Positions 48,276 through 56,488 of a stretch of DNA of 64,000 nt are shown in pieces (position 1 is the stretch's first letter; every line of letters begins with the position of its first letter). The translations under genes were made by a program, and so were the position numbers. The notes beneath the pieces were generated by a model, which saw nothing but the letters and a program-made list of their open reading frames with translations, had not been told where the DNA came from and did no database searches. The stretch is from Leptospira noguchii serovar Panama str. CZ214 (GTDB lineage: Bacteria > Spirochaetota > Leptospiria > Leptospirales > Leptospiraceae): the NCBI RefSeq assembly GCF_000306255.2, contig NZ_AKWY02000034.1, positions 124,001 to 188,000 on the forward strand, in the 5' to 3' direction.

Positions 48276-49888
48276 AACTTCGAATCGGATTAGATTTCGA
48301 TAATACTCTCGCGTGCTATGATGAAGTTTTTGCGATTGTAGCGAAAGAACAAAAATTAATCCCAAATGAATGGAAAGGATCTAAGAAAGAACTTAGGGAC
48401 TTTCTTAGAACTTTAGAAAAAGGGGAATTATTATGGCAAAAAGTCCAAGGTAAAGTTTACGGTAAATATATGAATCAAGCCACTCTATTTCCGGGGGTAG
48501 CTGAATTCTTATGGAAATGTAAATTAAATCAGGTAGAAGTTTTTATTGTTAGTCATAAAACTGAGTATGGTCATTTCGACGAAGAAAAGATAAATCTTAG
48601 AACCGCAGCCTTACAATGGATGAAACAAAAAGGATTTTTTAATCCCAATGAATTTAATATTTCTCTAGAGAACGTTTTTTTCTCTACTACAAGATTAGAA
48701 AAAATAAAAAAGATCAATGAACTTAAGTTTTCTTATTTCATAGATGATCTACTTGAAGTTTTTGAAGAGAAGGAGTTTTCATCACTTACTAAAAAAATTC
48801 TTTTCGGTAAGTTAGAATCAAATACTGAAAGCGTTGAAAACATAATAGAATTTGATAGCTGGAGAAAAATTTCGTTATTTATTTTTTCTGAATTCTCATT
48901 AGAAGAAATATTCTCTGTTTTAACTCAAAAATGGAAAGATTTAGGTTTGACTGGAATAAAAACGATAAAAGCGAACGGGAATAGTAGAGTGTATCGAGTT
49001 GATTCCAATAGCCAGTCTTATGTGTTAAAAATTTATCCAGATTTGCAATTGGATTCACGTAAGAGACTTGAAACAGAATACGAAAGTTGTTCAATGTTGT
49101 ATCAATTTAATTTGGCGGTTCCAAAACCAATTAGAAAGGATGATGTATTGAATTGGGGATTATATCTTTGGATTGAAGGTAAGGAGATAGATGAACGTCG
49201 AGAAGATCTAATTCTTCAGTTAATTGAATTTATACAAAAATTAAAAGAAATAAAAAATAAAGTTCCAGAAGATACATTTAAGTATGCATCTGAATCGTGT
49301 TTATCCGGTACTGAACTTGAATTGCAAATACAAAGGCGATTGATTAACCTTCAACATTTAGATAATTCTGAATTAAACCAGTTTTTAACACATGAACTGT
49401 TGCCTACTTTGAACTTTTTTTTAGGAAGAGCAAAGTCTTTTTACAAAGAAGATTACTTTAAAAAATTAGAAAAGCAATACTTGATTTTAAGTCCTTCCGA
49501 TTTTGGTTTTCATAACTCTAAACTTGGATCAGACGGAATATTATATATTTATGATTTAGAATATTTTGGATGGGATGATCCTGTGAAATTAATTTCGGAT
49601 TTTCTTTGGCATCCTGGAATGAATCTTACGGAAAACGAAAGAGTAGTCTGGTTAAAAAATTCGATTAAAATTTTTGATCAAGATTCTGGAATTGAAAATA
49701 GATTTTTAATGTATTTCCCTCTTTATGGAATTCGTTGGTGTTTAATTCTTTTAAATGAGTTTTTGAAAACAAAATTAGAAAATCGAATTAACGCGATACC
49801 AGGAAAAAAAGATAAACTGATTGATATTCAGAATATTCAATTAAATAAATCTAAAGTGTTGTTAAACAGAATTAAGCAGATTGCGTAA
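48272..49888 (+). CDS. HAD-like phosphatase fused to APH-type kinase domain
   Basis: A 538-residue fusion I do not know from a named family. Residues 1-185 look like a HAD-superfamily hydrolase: IGLDFDNTLACYDEVF with the DxDxT-type motif at about 7-11, then VFIVSHKTE and FIDDLLEVF for the later acidic motif. Residues about 225-500 resemble aminoglycoside phosphotransferase/choline kinase folds: IKANGNSRVYRVDSNSQSYVLKIYP, LAVPKPIR, then LSPSDFGFHNSKL..LYIYDLEYFGWDDP as the catalytic and metal-binding segments. It may phosphorylate one sugar intermediate and dephosphorylate another. Low GC, like its neighbours. Confidence 0.72.
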   Translation: MKLRIGLDFDNTLACYDEVFAIVAKEQKLIPNEWKGSKKELRDFLRTLEKGELLWQKVQGKVYGKYMNQATLFPGVAEFLWKCKLNQVEVFIVSHKTEYGHFDEEKINLRTAALQWMKQKGFFNPNEFNISLENVFFSTTRLEKIKKINELKFSYFIDDLLEVFEEKEFSSLTKKILFGKLESNTESVENIIEFDSWRKISLFIFSEFSLEEIFSVLTQKWKDLGLTGIKTIKANGNSRVYRVDSNSQSYVLKIYPDLQLDSRKRLETEYESCSMLYQFNLAVPKPIRKDDVLNWGLYLWIEGKEIDERREDLILQLIEFIQKLKEIKNKVPEDTFKYASESCLSGTELELQIQRRLINLQHLDNSELNQFLTHELLPTLNFFLGRAKSFYKEDYFKKLEKQYLILSPSDFGFHNSKLGSDGILYIYDLEYFGWDDPVKLISDFLWHPGMNLTENERVVWLKNSIKIFDQDSGIENRFLMYFPLYGIRWCLILLNEFLKTKLENRINAIPGKKDKLIDIQNIQLNKSKVLLNRIKQIA

Positions 49889-49899
49889 AGGGAAATCCT

Positions 49900-50694
49900 A
49901 TGGAACTAGTTTCAAAACGTTTAAGAAAACTTGTGGTAGAGGCATTGGAGGGAGGAGGACGAGGTCATTTGGGTTCTTCCATGTCCATGATCGAAATTTT
50001 GCACGTCTTATATGACGGTTATTTAAATATCTCCAAAGATAACTATGCTTCTCCCGATCGAGACAGATTTATTTTGAGTAAGGGACACGGTTGTCTTGCA
50101 TTGTATGCGGTTCTTGCCGACAAAGGATTTATTCCAATTGATGAATTAAAAACTTTTTGTAAGTCGGATTCTCGTTTGGGAGGTCATCCGGAGAGGGGAA
50201 AAATTCCAGGGGTCGAAGCTTCGACAGGAGCATTGGGTCACGGATTACCTATCGGAGTCGGAATGGCTGTTGCCGGAAAAATCAGAAAGAAAAGTTATAA
50301 AGTTATCGTTTTGACGGGAGACGGCGAAATCAATGAAGGTTCCGTTTGGGAAGCTGCGATGTCTGCTGCTAAACATAAGCTTTCTAATTTAACAGTGATG
50401 GTTGATTATAATAAACTACAGTCATACGGTTTGACTAAAGAGGTATTGGATTTGGAACCACTTGTAGATAAGTGGAAAAGTTTTGGATTTGAAACTGCAG
50501 AAATTGATGGCCATGATATAGCAGAAATTAAATCAACTTTAAATAGACTTCCTTTTCATTTAGATAAACCTTCTGCGATTATATGCCATACTGTTAAAGG
50601 TAAAGGATTTCCTTTTGCTGAAGGAAATCCTAATTGGCATCACAAATCAAAACTATCAAAAGAAGAAATAGAAGCAATGTATGCTTGCTTATAG
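49900..50694 (+). CDS. Transketolase, N-terminal (TPP-binding) subunit
   Basis: A 264-residue half transketolase. It carries GHLGSSMSMIEILHVLY near residue 20, RFILSKGHGCLALYAVL, ASTGALGHGLPIGVGMAVAGK and the thiamine-diphosphate/metal motif LTGDGEINEGSVWEAAMSAAKHKLSNL, then VDYNKLQSYG. The C-terminal partner is the next gene, with its start only eight bases away. Split transketolases usually occur in archaea and in some biosynthetic clusters; inside a polysaccharide locus one could build a ketose phosphate such as sedoheptulose 7-phosphate for the GmhA-like enzyme (inference). Confidence 0.9.
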   Translation: MELVSKRLRKLVVEALEGGGRGHLGSSMSMIEILHVLYDGYLNISKDNYASPDRDRFILSKGHGCLALYAVLADKGFIPIDELKTFCKSDSRLGGHPERGKIPGVEASTGALGHGLPIGVGMAVAGKIRKKSYKVIVLTGDGEINEGSVWEAAMSAAKHKLSNLTVMVDYNKLQSYGLTKEVLDLEPLVDKWKSFGFETAEIDGHDIAEIKSTLNRLPFHLDKPSAIICHTVKGKGFPFAEGNPNWHHKSKLSKEEIEAMYACL

Positions 50695-50702
50695 GTGCTA
50701 AG

Positions 50703-51635
50703 ATGCGTAATACTAGTTTAAAAATTGTAAATCAACTTGCACAAAAAGACGATAGAGTTGTTTTCATTGGATCTGATCTTGGACCAGGCGTTTTGGAAGA
50801 AATGAAACAAAGCATTCCTGATCGTTTTTATATGGAAGGAGTCAGTGAACAACATGTCATCGGTATGGCTGCAGGAATGGCAATGGAAGGATTTATACCT
50901 TACATTAATACTATCGCGACATTTTTAACGAGACGATGTTTTGAACAAGTTGCTTTGGATTTATGCTTACACAATCTTCCTGTTCGTTTGATTGCAAGTG
51001 GAGGAGGAATTGTTTATGCTCCTCTTGGACCTACACATTTAGCAGTTGAAGATATAGCAATTCTTCGTGCTTTACCAAACATGACAATTATAGCTCCGTG
51101 TGATGCGGAGGAAATGAAAAGGTTGATGCCTTTGACATTGGATTGGCCTCATCCAATTTATATCCGACTGGCAAAAGGCGGAGATAAGGTGGTTAGTAAA
51201 GCAGAGCTTGGCTTTGAAATTGGAAAAGCTATTCTTATGAAAGAAGGTAAAGATGGTTTATTCGTAACCACTGGAGTTATGACTCAACTTGCTTTAGAAG
51301 CAATCCAGCAATTGGAAACCGAAGGCGTAAATTGTGGAGTAATTCACATGCATACGGTAAAACCTTTAGATGGAGAAATCCTTAAAGAATGGATTCCGAA
51401 GGTTTCTGCTATCGTTACCGTAGAAGAACATACTCGAATTGGTGGATTAGGAAGTGCGGTTCTCGAATTTTGCAATGATGAGATTCCAAACGAGACAGGA
51501 AAGATTAGTAGAATTGGTCTCCCCGATCAATTTTCAGAAAAGTATGGAAGTCAGGAATCTTTGTTAAATCATTTTGGAATCAACAAAGATAATTTAGTGA
51601 AAACAATGAAAGATACGATTCGGGCTAAGAAATGA
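50703..51635 (+). CDS. Transketolase, C-terminal subunit
   Basis: A 310-residue partner of the preceding gene. It has the pyrimidine-binding domain: DRVVFIGSDLGPGVLEEM, then FYMEGVSEQHVIGMAAGMAMEGFIPYINTIATFL with the catalytic Glu in EQHVIG, then LPVRLIASGGGIVYAPLGPTHLAVEDIAILRALPNMTIIAP. The C-terminal domain ends with IVTVEEHTRIGGLGSAVLE. I chose ATG at 50703 after AGGTGCTAAG; the longer frame back to 50634 would overlap the upstream gene by 60 bases. Together the two subunits form one complete enzyme and lie at the end of block 1. Confidence 0.9.
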   Translation: MRNTSLKIVNQLAQKDDRVVFIGSDLGPGVLEEMKQSIPDRFYMEGVSEQHVIGMAAGMAMEGFIPYINTIATFLTRRCFEQVALDLCLHNLPVRLIASGGGIVYAPLGPTHLAVEDIAILRALPNMTIIAPCDAEEMKRLMPLTLDWPHPIYIRLAKGGDKVVSKAELGFEIGKAILMKEGKDGLFVTTGVMTQLALEAIQQLETEGVNCGVIHMHTVKPLDGEILKEWIPKVSAIVTVEEHTRIGGLGSAVLEFCNDEIPNETGKISRIGLPDQFSEKYGSQESLLNHFGINKDNLVKTMKDTIRAKK

Positions 51636-51709
51636 AAGTGGTTTACTTTTGATTTTGAATTATATCTTTCAAAATTTAAAATCAATTTTTGTATTTAAAG
51701 TCCTTTATA

Positions 51710-51761
51710 AAAACACTTCTATTTTATATTTTTATTTAAAAATATAAAATAGAAGTGTTTT
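51710..51761 (+). terminator. Long AT-rich palindrome after transketolase genes
   Basis: AAAACACTTCTATTTTATA continues to a 22-base arm at 51710-51731, matched perfectly by its complement at 51740-51761, with an eight-base loop. It lies 75 bases past the stop and no long T-run follows. It probably ends the block 1 transcript, but its length is unusual for a simple terminator. Confidence 0.55.
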
Positions 51762-51838
51762 GAGATGATTTTGATTTAATCTAGAAAACTTGAATTTTTC
51801 TTAATGTATTGAAATATTAAAATTTTATTTTAATATTA

Positions 51839-51938
51839 GAGTTGTTGAAAAATTAATTTGCCACTTAGTTTTTGTTTCATGGAAACGGTCGATTGAAGCA
51901 ATTTTGTTAATTTTAACTATAGAATTTTTCAACAACTC
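51839..51938. mobile_element. MITE-like element, copy D
   Basis: A 100-bp copy. The left terminus GAGTTGTTGAAAAATTAATT and right terminus AATTTTTCAACAACTC are inverted repeats and TA flanks each. The interior TTTCATGGAAACGGTCGATTG is shared with copies B, C and E. Only about 140 bases separate it from copy E. Confidence 0.85.
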
Positions 51939-52104
51939 TAATATATAGTTTTCGTTTGTTGACTGGCTCTAATAATAAAACATAGGTACTTTGATAAATT
52001 TTACATTTAGTATAAGTTTAGTGTAAAAAATTTGAAATCTGCTCACAAGTTTCATGGCTTAAATTGTTAGTAATAGAGTTGTTAAAAAATTAATTCTCTA
52101 CTTA

Positions 52105-52969
52105 GAGCCGGTCTCAAAACTGTTTGTAGAGAGAAAGGGTAATAATATCAATGTGAAATGGACAAATATTATTCAGAGATACCGGATGCACTTTGGAAAC
52201 AAATAGCCCCATTAATCCCGAAAGAAAAAGTAAATCCGAAAGGAGGTCGCAATCGAGTACCAACACGAGTAGTAATGTCAGGTATCATCTATCGAATGAA
52301 AACAGGCTGTCAGTGGCGTGCCATTCCGAATGAGTTTGGATCAGGCCAAACTTGTCACAGAAGATTTCAAGAATGGGAACGAGCAGGAGTATTCAAAAAG
52401 ATTTATAAATCTATTTTAAAATATTATGATGTAAAGAATCAAATAGCATGGGACTGGGCTTCGATGGATTCGGCAATGGTTAAAGCTCCCAAAGGGGGAG
52501 CTTAACTGGGAAAAACCCTACAGACCGTGCCAAATTAGGTGTTAAACGGCATATTCTTACAGATGGAAATGGAATTCCTTTGGCAATTACATTGACTGGA
52601 GCTAACGTTCATGACAAACACGGTGTAAAAGATACGTTGAATTCAATCCTAATATTTTCCGGAAAAAGAAGAAAGAAGCCAAAACATATTTGTTTAGATA
52701 AAGGTTATGATTTCAAAGATATAGAAGTTTTAATCAAAAGAAGAAACATTCAATCTCATATTCGGAAAAAAGGTGAAAAGCCTCTCATCGGTAAATATAA
52801 AGGAAAACCTAGACGTTGGGTCGTTGAAAGAACTAACAGTTGGCACAATCGATTCAGGGCTATCCTAATTCGTTGGGAAAGAAAATCTGAAAATTATCTT
52901 GCATCTCTTTATCTCGCAAGCTCTATCATTGCTTTTAACTTTTTTGATAGGTAGTTTTGAGACCGGCTC
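52105..52969 (+). mobile_element. IS5-family insertion sequence (IS427-like), complete
   Basis: An 865-bp element with inverted termini GAGCCGGTCTCAAAACT at 52105 and its complement AGTTTTGAGACCGGCTC at 52953-52969. It is flanked on both sides by TTA, a three-base target duplication, at 52102-52104 and 52970-52972. Size, termini, two-frame transposase and target fit the IS427 group of IS5. It might be one of the known Leptospira IS5-type elements, but I cannot name which. Confidence 0.92.
52158..52954 (+). CDS. IS5-family transposase, two frames joined by -1 frameshift
   Basis: The N-terminal frame (52158-52505, 115 residues) carries the DUF4096-like domain, DALWKQIAPLIP..GGRNRVPTRVVMSGIIYRMKTGCQWRAIP, and ends MDSAMVKAPKGGA. 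The second frame continues from TGKNPTDRAKLGVKRHILTDG to 52954 and holds the rest of the DDE domain: LDKGYDFKD and the RWVVERTNSWHNRFRAILIRWE Glu segment. A run of five G at 52494-52498 lies just before the first stop, a fit site for programmed -1 slippage, giving about 265 residues. Intact ends and flanking repeats suggest the element may still move. Confidence 0.88.
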
Positions 52970-53189
52970 TTAGTTTCTATTTTATGGAAACGGTTGATTG
53001 GAAGTAGTTTTGTTAATTGCCACTATGAAATTTTTCAACAACTCTAATGTTGTTTTCAATGAATTAAAGTATAGAATTCTAATTCATTTAAATTTTTTTT
53101 ATAATTGTTCTCGCATTTATTGAATAAGTAGTTTTGAATATAATACAATTTTAAATTGTTTTAGAATAAGCAAGGATTGCTTAAAAAAT

Positions 53190-53984
53190 ATGTTTTTATC
53201 TGAGTATGAACAGCAAATAACACATGAGTATATTCGGGATGGTTATACCATTCAAAAAGCAGCTGATCTCAATTCGTTGGATTGGATCAAAGAAAGTATA
53301 GCGAATATAGTTAGAAATATTTTAGGTTTATCTAAAGAAGAATCGTCGGATATTCTTCTCAATCAAATTCATAAAAAAGTTTCCGTAAGTGATTTGAATT
53401 CTTTTCGTTTAAAAGTAATTCAATCTATGAATTCTTTAAAAGACTTTCGCTATCATTACTATAAAGTAGCTAAACCTTATTTAGAAACGTTAGTTGGTAA
53501 TGAATTGTCTATGCAGCTAAGAGTGAATTTGAGTATTCAATTTCCGAATGACGATAGTTCTCTTCTACCAGTTCATTCGGATACATGGTCTGGAGATTCT
53601 CCTTATGAGATTGTAGTTTGGTTGCCGATTGTGGATTGTTATAAAACAAAATCTATGTATTTACTTCCACCCGATCCTTCTAAAAAGTTAATTTCTGATT
53701 TTAAAAATCAGTCTGGGATAAGCAGTGAAGATTTATTTCAATCAATCTCGAAAGACGTTCAATGGTTGGAAGTTAAATACGGTGAAATACTTTTATTTGA
53801 TCAAGGTTATCCTCATGGGAATAGAGTGAACGAAGAATTGGACACAAGATGGTCTATGAATTGCAGGTTTAAATCCGTCTTTACTCCTTATGGAGATAAA
53901 AAACTCGGAGAATTCTTTGAACCGATCACATTGAGAGCGGCTTCAAAGGTAGGAATGGAATATCAGTTTCCAAAAGTGAAATGA
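53190..53984 (+). CDS. Putative 2OG-Fe(II) oxygenase of sporadic carbohydrate clusters
   Basis: A 264-residue protein that looks like a phytanoyl-CoA dioxygenase-type 2-oxoglutarate/iron enzyme. Candidate iron ligands are H129 and D131 in LLPVHSDTWSG and H209 in GYPHGNRV; R220 in DTRWSMNCRFK would bind 2-oxoglutarate. Between them EIVVWLPIVDCYKTKSMYLLP fits the double-stranded beta-helix. It overlaps the LIC12192-family gene as ATGA and lies right after the insertion sequence. The family occurs sporadically in carbohydrate clusters; its substrate, probably a nucleotide- or lipid-linked sugar, is unknown. Confidence 0.72.
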   Translation: MFLSEYEQQITHEYIRDGYTIQKAADLNSLDWIKESIANIVRNILGLSKEESSDILLNQIHKKVSVSDLNSFRLKVIQSMNSLKDFRYHYYKVAKPYLETLVGNELSMQLRVNLSIQFPNDDSSLLPVHSDTWSGDSPYEIVVWLPIVDCYKTKSMYLLPPDPSKKLISDFKNQSGISSEDLFQSISKDVQWLEVKYGEILLFDQGYPHGNRVNEELDTRWSMNCRFKSVFTPYGDKKLGEFFEPITLRAASKVGMEYQFPKVK

Positions 53985-54373
53985 AGGGCGTAAGAGGTTA
54001 TATTTTTAGTAGGCCTTTTCTGGGTGAAAGGGTACCGCAGCACGTTCAAAATATCGTTATCAGAGATTATTGTCAGAGAAACGGTCTTCACTATTTACTC
54101 AGCGCGACTGAATATGCAATGGAAGGTTGTCATTTGATTTTACAACAAGTCTTAGATGAATTAGGTAGTATAGAAGGAATGATTTTATACAGCTTATTCC
54201 AACTACCGATGGATTTGGAAGATAGAAATCGTTTTTATGATCGTATTCTTTCCTCTCAAAAAGTCTGCTATTTTGCCGTGGAAGGTCTAAAGTTAAGCGA
54301 TAAAGAAGATGCAGAGCGAATCGAAAATCTCTGGAAAATCAAATTGATCTTACCTCATTGTTTCAATTATTAA
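53981..54373 (+). CDS. Sporadic carbohydrate cluster protein, LIC12192 family
   Basis: A 130-residue protein matching the family named after Leptospira LIC12192 (TIGR04323-like). Recognisable segments are RGYIFSRPFLGERVPQHVQNIVIRDYC at the N-terminus, YLLSATEYAMEGCHLILQQVLDEL near residues 40-61, and GMILYSLFQLPMDLEDRNRFYDRIL near 67-91. No membrane span or signal. The function is unknown; the SATEYAMEG...L pattern may mimic recombinase-like or small catalytic folds, which I cannot verify. Overlap with the oxygenase gene and four-base spacing to the NUDIX gene show co-translation. Confidence 0.85.
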   Translation: MKGVRGYIFSRPFLGERVPQHVQNIVIRDYCQRNGLHYLLSATEYAMEGCHLILQQVLDELGSIEGMILYSLFQLPMDLEDRNRFYDRILSSQKVCYFAVEGLKLSDKEDAERIENLWKIKLILPHCFNY

Positions 54374-54376
54374 TTT

Positions 54377-54811
54377 ATGGATAACTTGATTGCCCATGCT
54401 GTTAAGGCGTTAATCTATAGAGATGACGGTCGTCTTTTATTACAGCAGCGTGATTTTACACCGGGCATTATTTTCCAAGGTTATTGGACTTTTTTTGGCG
54501 GGCAGGTTGAGTCTGGTGAAAATCTTAAAGATGCATTGAGCCGTGAGTTGGAAGAAGAACTTGGATGTATTCCGGGAAGTATTGGGGAAGAGCTATTTCA
54601 TTGGGAATGGAGAGGTGAACAAATTACGTGTAATCACTGTTTGCCGGTTCATTTTGAAGTAAAAGAAGACGTTCTTACTTTAAATGAAGGTTTAGCAATG
54701 AAATGGTTTTTATGGGAAGAGTTGGATGAAAAACTTCCATTGGTTCCAGGTGTTAGTGAAAATCTTTATAATATTAAGAATTTCTTAGATAAAATTTTTC
54801 TCAATAGATGA
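54377..54811 (+). CDS. NUDIX hydrolase, nucleotide-sugar type
   Basis: A 144-residue NUDIX enzyme. The NUDIX box GGQVESGENLKDALSRELEEELG lies near residues 42-64 with the REL/EEL glutamates that bind metal. The flanking VKALIYRDDGRLLLQQRDFTPGI and HWEWRGEQITCNHCLPVHF resemble GDP-mannose-type hydrolases. It probably trims or recycles a nucleotide sugar. A second copy at 63734 is broken by a frameshift. Follows the LIC12192-family gene after three bases. Confidence 0.87.
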   Translation: MDNLIAHAVKALIYRDDGRLLLQQRDFTPGIIFQGYWTFFGGQVESGENLKDALSRELEEELGCIPGSIGEELFHWEWRGEQITCNHCLPVHFEVKEDVLTLNEGLAMKWFLWEELDEKLPLVPGVSENLYNIKNFLDKIFLNR

Positions 54812-54817
54812 TTAAAA

Positions 54818-55483
54818 ATGGGAAAACTGAAAAGTATAGTTACACCGCTTCATAAAGCGACTCAGAGAGATTATCTTGCTCGTATGCAGGATCATAAAAT
54901 AGAATGTATGATCAAGGCCAAAAAATACGGCTTTGATTATTGGGATGGGGATCGTCGTTTCGGCTACGGTGGATACAAATATATTCCGGGTAGATGGAAG
55001 CCAGTTGCGGAGACTTTGATTCAAGATTATAATCTTAAACCTGGATCCAAGGTTTTAGATGTGGGATGTGGGAAAGGTTTTTTGCTTTACGAAATGTTAT
55101 TGATTGAACCTAAACTTGAGGTCGTTGGTTTTGATTCTTCAACTTACGGACTTGAGAATGCGAAAGAGGAAATCAAACCCTATTTGTTTCAATATAAGGC
55201 GCAGGATCCGTATCCTTTCGGCGATAAGGAATTCGATTTAGTAATATCGCTTACCACGTTTCATAATTTGAAATTATTTGAGTTAAAGTCAGCCTTAAAA
55301 GAAATGGAAAGGGTCGCAAAGAATGGTTATCTGATGCTCGAAAGTTATCGAAACGAAAAAGAATTCTTTAATTTAGAATGTTGGGCTTTAACTGCGGAAT
55401 CTTTACTGGAAGTTTCCGAATGGATTTGGTTGTATAATGAATTTGGTTATACTGGAGATTACGAGTTTATATTTTTCGAGTAA
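54818..55483 (+). CDS. Class I SAM-dependent methyltransferase
   Basis: A 221-residue methyltransferase with SAM motif I, GSKVLDVGCGKGFLLYEMLL, near residues 79-98, acidic motif II VVGFDSS, and motif DLVISLTTFHNLKLFELKSALKEMERVAKNGYLML. The N-terminal RDYLARMQDHKIECMIKAKKYGFDYWDGDRRFGYGG looks like a substrate-binding lid and may be family-specific. In this module it likely methylates the sugar or lipid product of neighbouring enzymes (inference). It starts six bases after the NUDIX stop. Confidence 0.85.
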   Translation: MGKLKSIVTPLHKATQRDYLARMQDHKIECMIKAKKYGFDYWDGDRRFGYGGYKYIPGRWKPVAETLIQDYNLKPGSKVLDVGCGKGFLLYEMLLIEPKLEVVGFDSSTYGLENAKEEIKPYLFQYKAQDPYPFGDKEFDLVISLTTFHNLKLFELKSALKEMERVAKNGYLMLESYRNEKEFFNLECWALTAESLLEVSEWIWLYNEFGYTGDYEFIFFE

Positions 55484-55702
55484 AGAAGTATACGGATCAA
55501 AAGAAAAATACATTCGATTTAGTATTCGAAAGTAAAAATACGATATTAATTTATTCTCTTTTTTACGATCTTTAACCTAACACATATTCAATGAAAGAGT
55601 ATAATATTTCCGTTATATTTAGAATTTATCTACGAAAAAAAATGTCTAAATAAATCGATTATCTTTTGATTTCTAATTTATTACTTATTTAAGAGGCGTT
55701 TG
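55484..55702. other. Short gap before rfbF
   Basis: About 220 AT-rich bases before rfbF. The break from the tightly packed genes on each side suggests an internal promoter here. No repeat or gene seen. Confidence 0.4.
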
Positions 55703-56485
55703 ATGAAAGTGGTAATTCTTGCCGGTGGATTTGGGACTCGCATTAGTGAAGAATCTCATTTAAGACCTAAACCGATGGTCGAAATCGGTGAGAAGCCGAT
55801 CCTTTGGCACATAATGAAGATTTATTCCCATTTTGGTTTTAATGATTTTATCATATGCTTGGGCTATAAAGGATATGCGATCAAAGAATATTTCATAAAT
55901 TATTATTTGCACGAGTCGGATGTAACATTTGACTTTCGAGATAATAACAAAATGGAAATACACGGTAATACGGTGGAACCATGGAAAGTTACACTGGTAA
56001 ATACGGGATTAGAAACTCAGACGGGTGGTCGTGTAAAAAAAATAGAAAAATACATTCAGTCCGAAACATTTATGCTTACTTATGGAGATGGTGTGGCTAA
56101 TGTCAATTTAAAGGATTTACTCGCTTTTCATCAAAAGAATAAACGTATTGCGACGGTTACTTCCATTCAACCGGCCGGCAGATGGGGGGCTTTGGATATT
56201 TCAGGTAATGAATCACTTGTAAGAGGGTTTGAGGAGAAACCTAAAAGTCCGGGCAATTGGATTAATGGTGGGTTTTTCGTATTTGAGTCTGAAGTTTTTG
56301 ATTATATTCCAAATGATTCGAATCATTTACCCTTAGAAAAGGGACCGCTCGAAAAATTGGCCGGAAACGGTCAGCTAGCAGCATTTAAACATTTGGGTTT
56401 TTGGCAGGCGATGGATACGTTGAGAGATAAAAATTATCTCGAGGATCTATGGAAATCCGGAAGTGCTCCTTGGAAAATTTGGTAA
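55703..56485 (+). CDS. rfbF: Glucose-1-phosphate cytidylyltransferase
   Basis: RfbF makes CDP-glucose from CTP and glucose 1-phosphate, the first step to CDP-linked deoxysugars. The 260 residues match the family. MKVVILAGGFGTRISEESHLRPKPMVEIG is the N-terminal signature, followed by FIICLGYKGYAIKEYF, MLTYGDGVANVNL with the metal-binding Asp, and FEEKPKSPGNWINGGFFVFE. GAGGC lies just upstream of the ATG. It is three bases before rfbG. Confidence 0.93.
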   Translation: MKVVILAGGFGTRISEESHLRPKPMVEIGEKPILWHIMKIYSHFGFNDFIICLGYKGYAIKEYFINYYLHESDVTFDFRDNNKMEIHGNTVEPWKVTLVNTGLETQTGGRVKKIEKYIQSETFMLTYGDGVANVNLKDLLAFHQKNKRIATVTSIQPAGRWGALDISGNESLVRGFEEKPKSPGNWINGGFFVFESEVFDYIPNDSNHLPLEKGPLEKLAGNGQLAAFKHLGFWQAMDTLRDKNYLEDLWKSGSAPWKIW

Positions 56486-56488
56486 AAG

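Larger units (their letters stand above)
51636..52104. other. Gap between block 1 and IS element
   Basis: AT-rich sequence with a long palindrome (51710-51761), MITE copy D (51839-51938) and the left arm of MITE copy E, ending at the insertion sequence. No gene seen. Confidence 0.5.
52076..53044. mobile_element. MITE-like element, copy E, interrupted by an IS
   Basis: Left arm 52076-52104 and right arm 52970-53044 join to a normal copy of about 101 bp: GAGTTGTTAAAAAATTAATTC at the left and AAATTTTTCAACAACTC at the right, with TA on both sides. The insertion sequence at 52105-52969 lies inside it. The interior ATGGAAACGGTTGATTGG is as in the others. Confidence 0.85.

Noticed and set aside
50634..50702. 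N-terminal extension of the second transketolase subunit
   Set aside because: It overlaps the first subunit gene by 60 bases, and the ATG at 50703 has a suitable ribosome site.
52158..52954. Transposase as a pseudogene
   Set aside because: The break sits at a G-run typical of programmed frameshifting in this IS group, and both ends of the element are intact.
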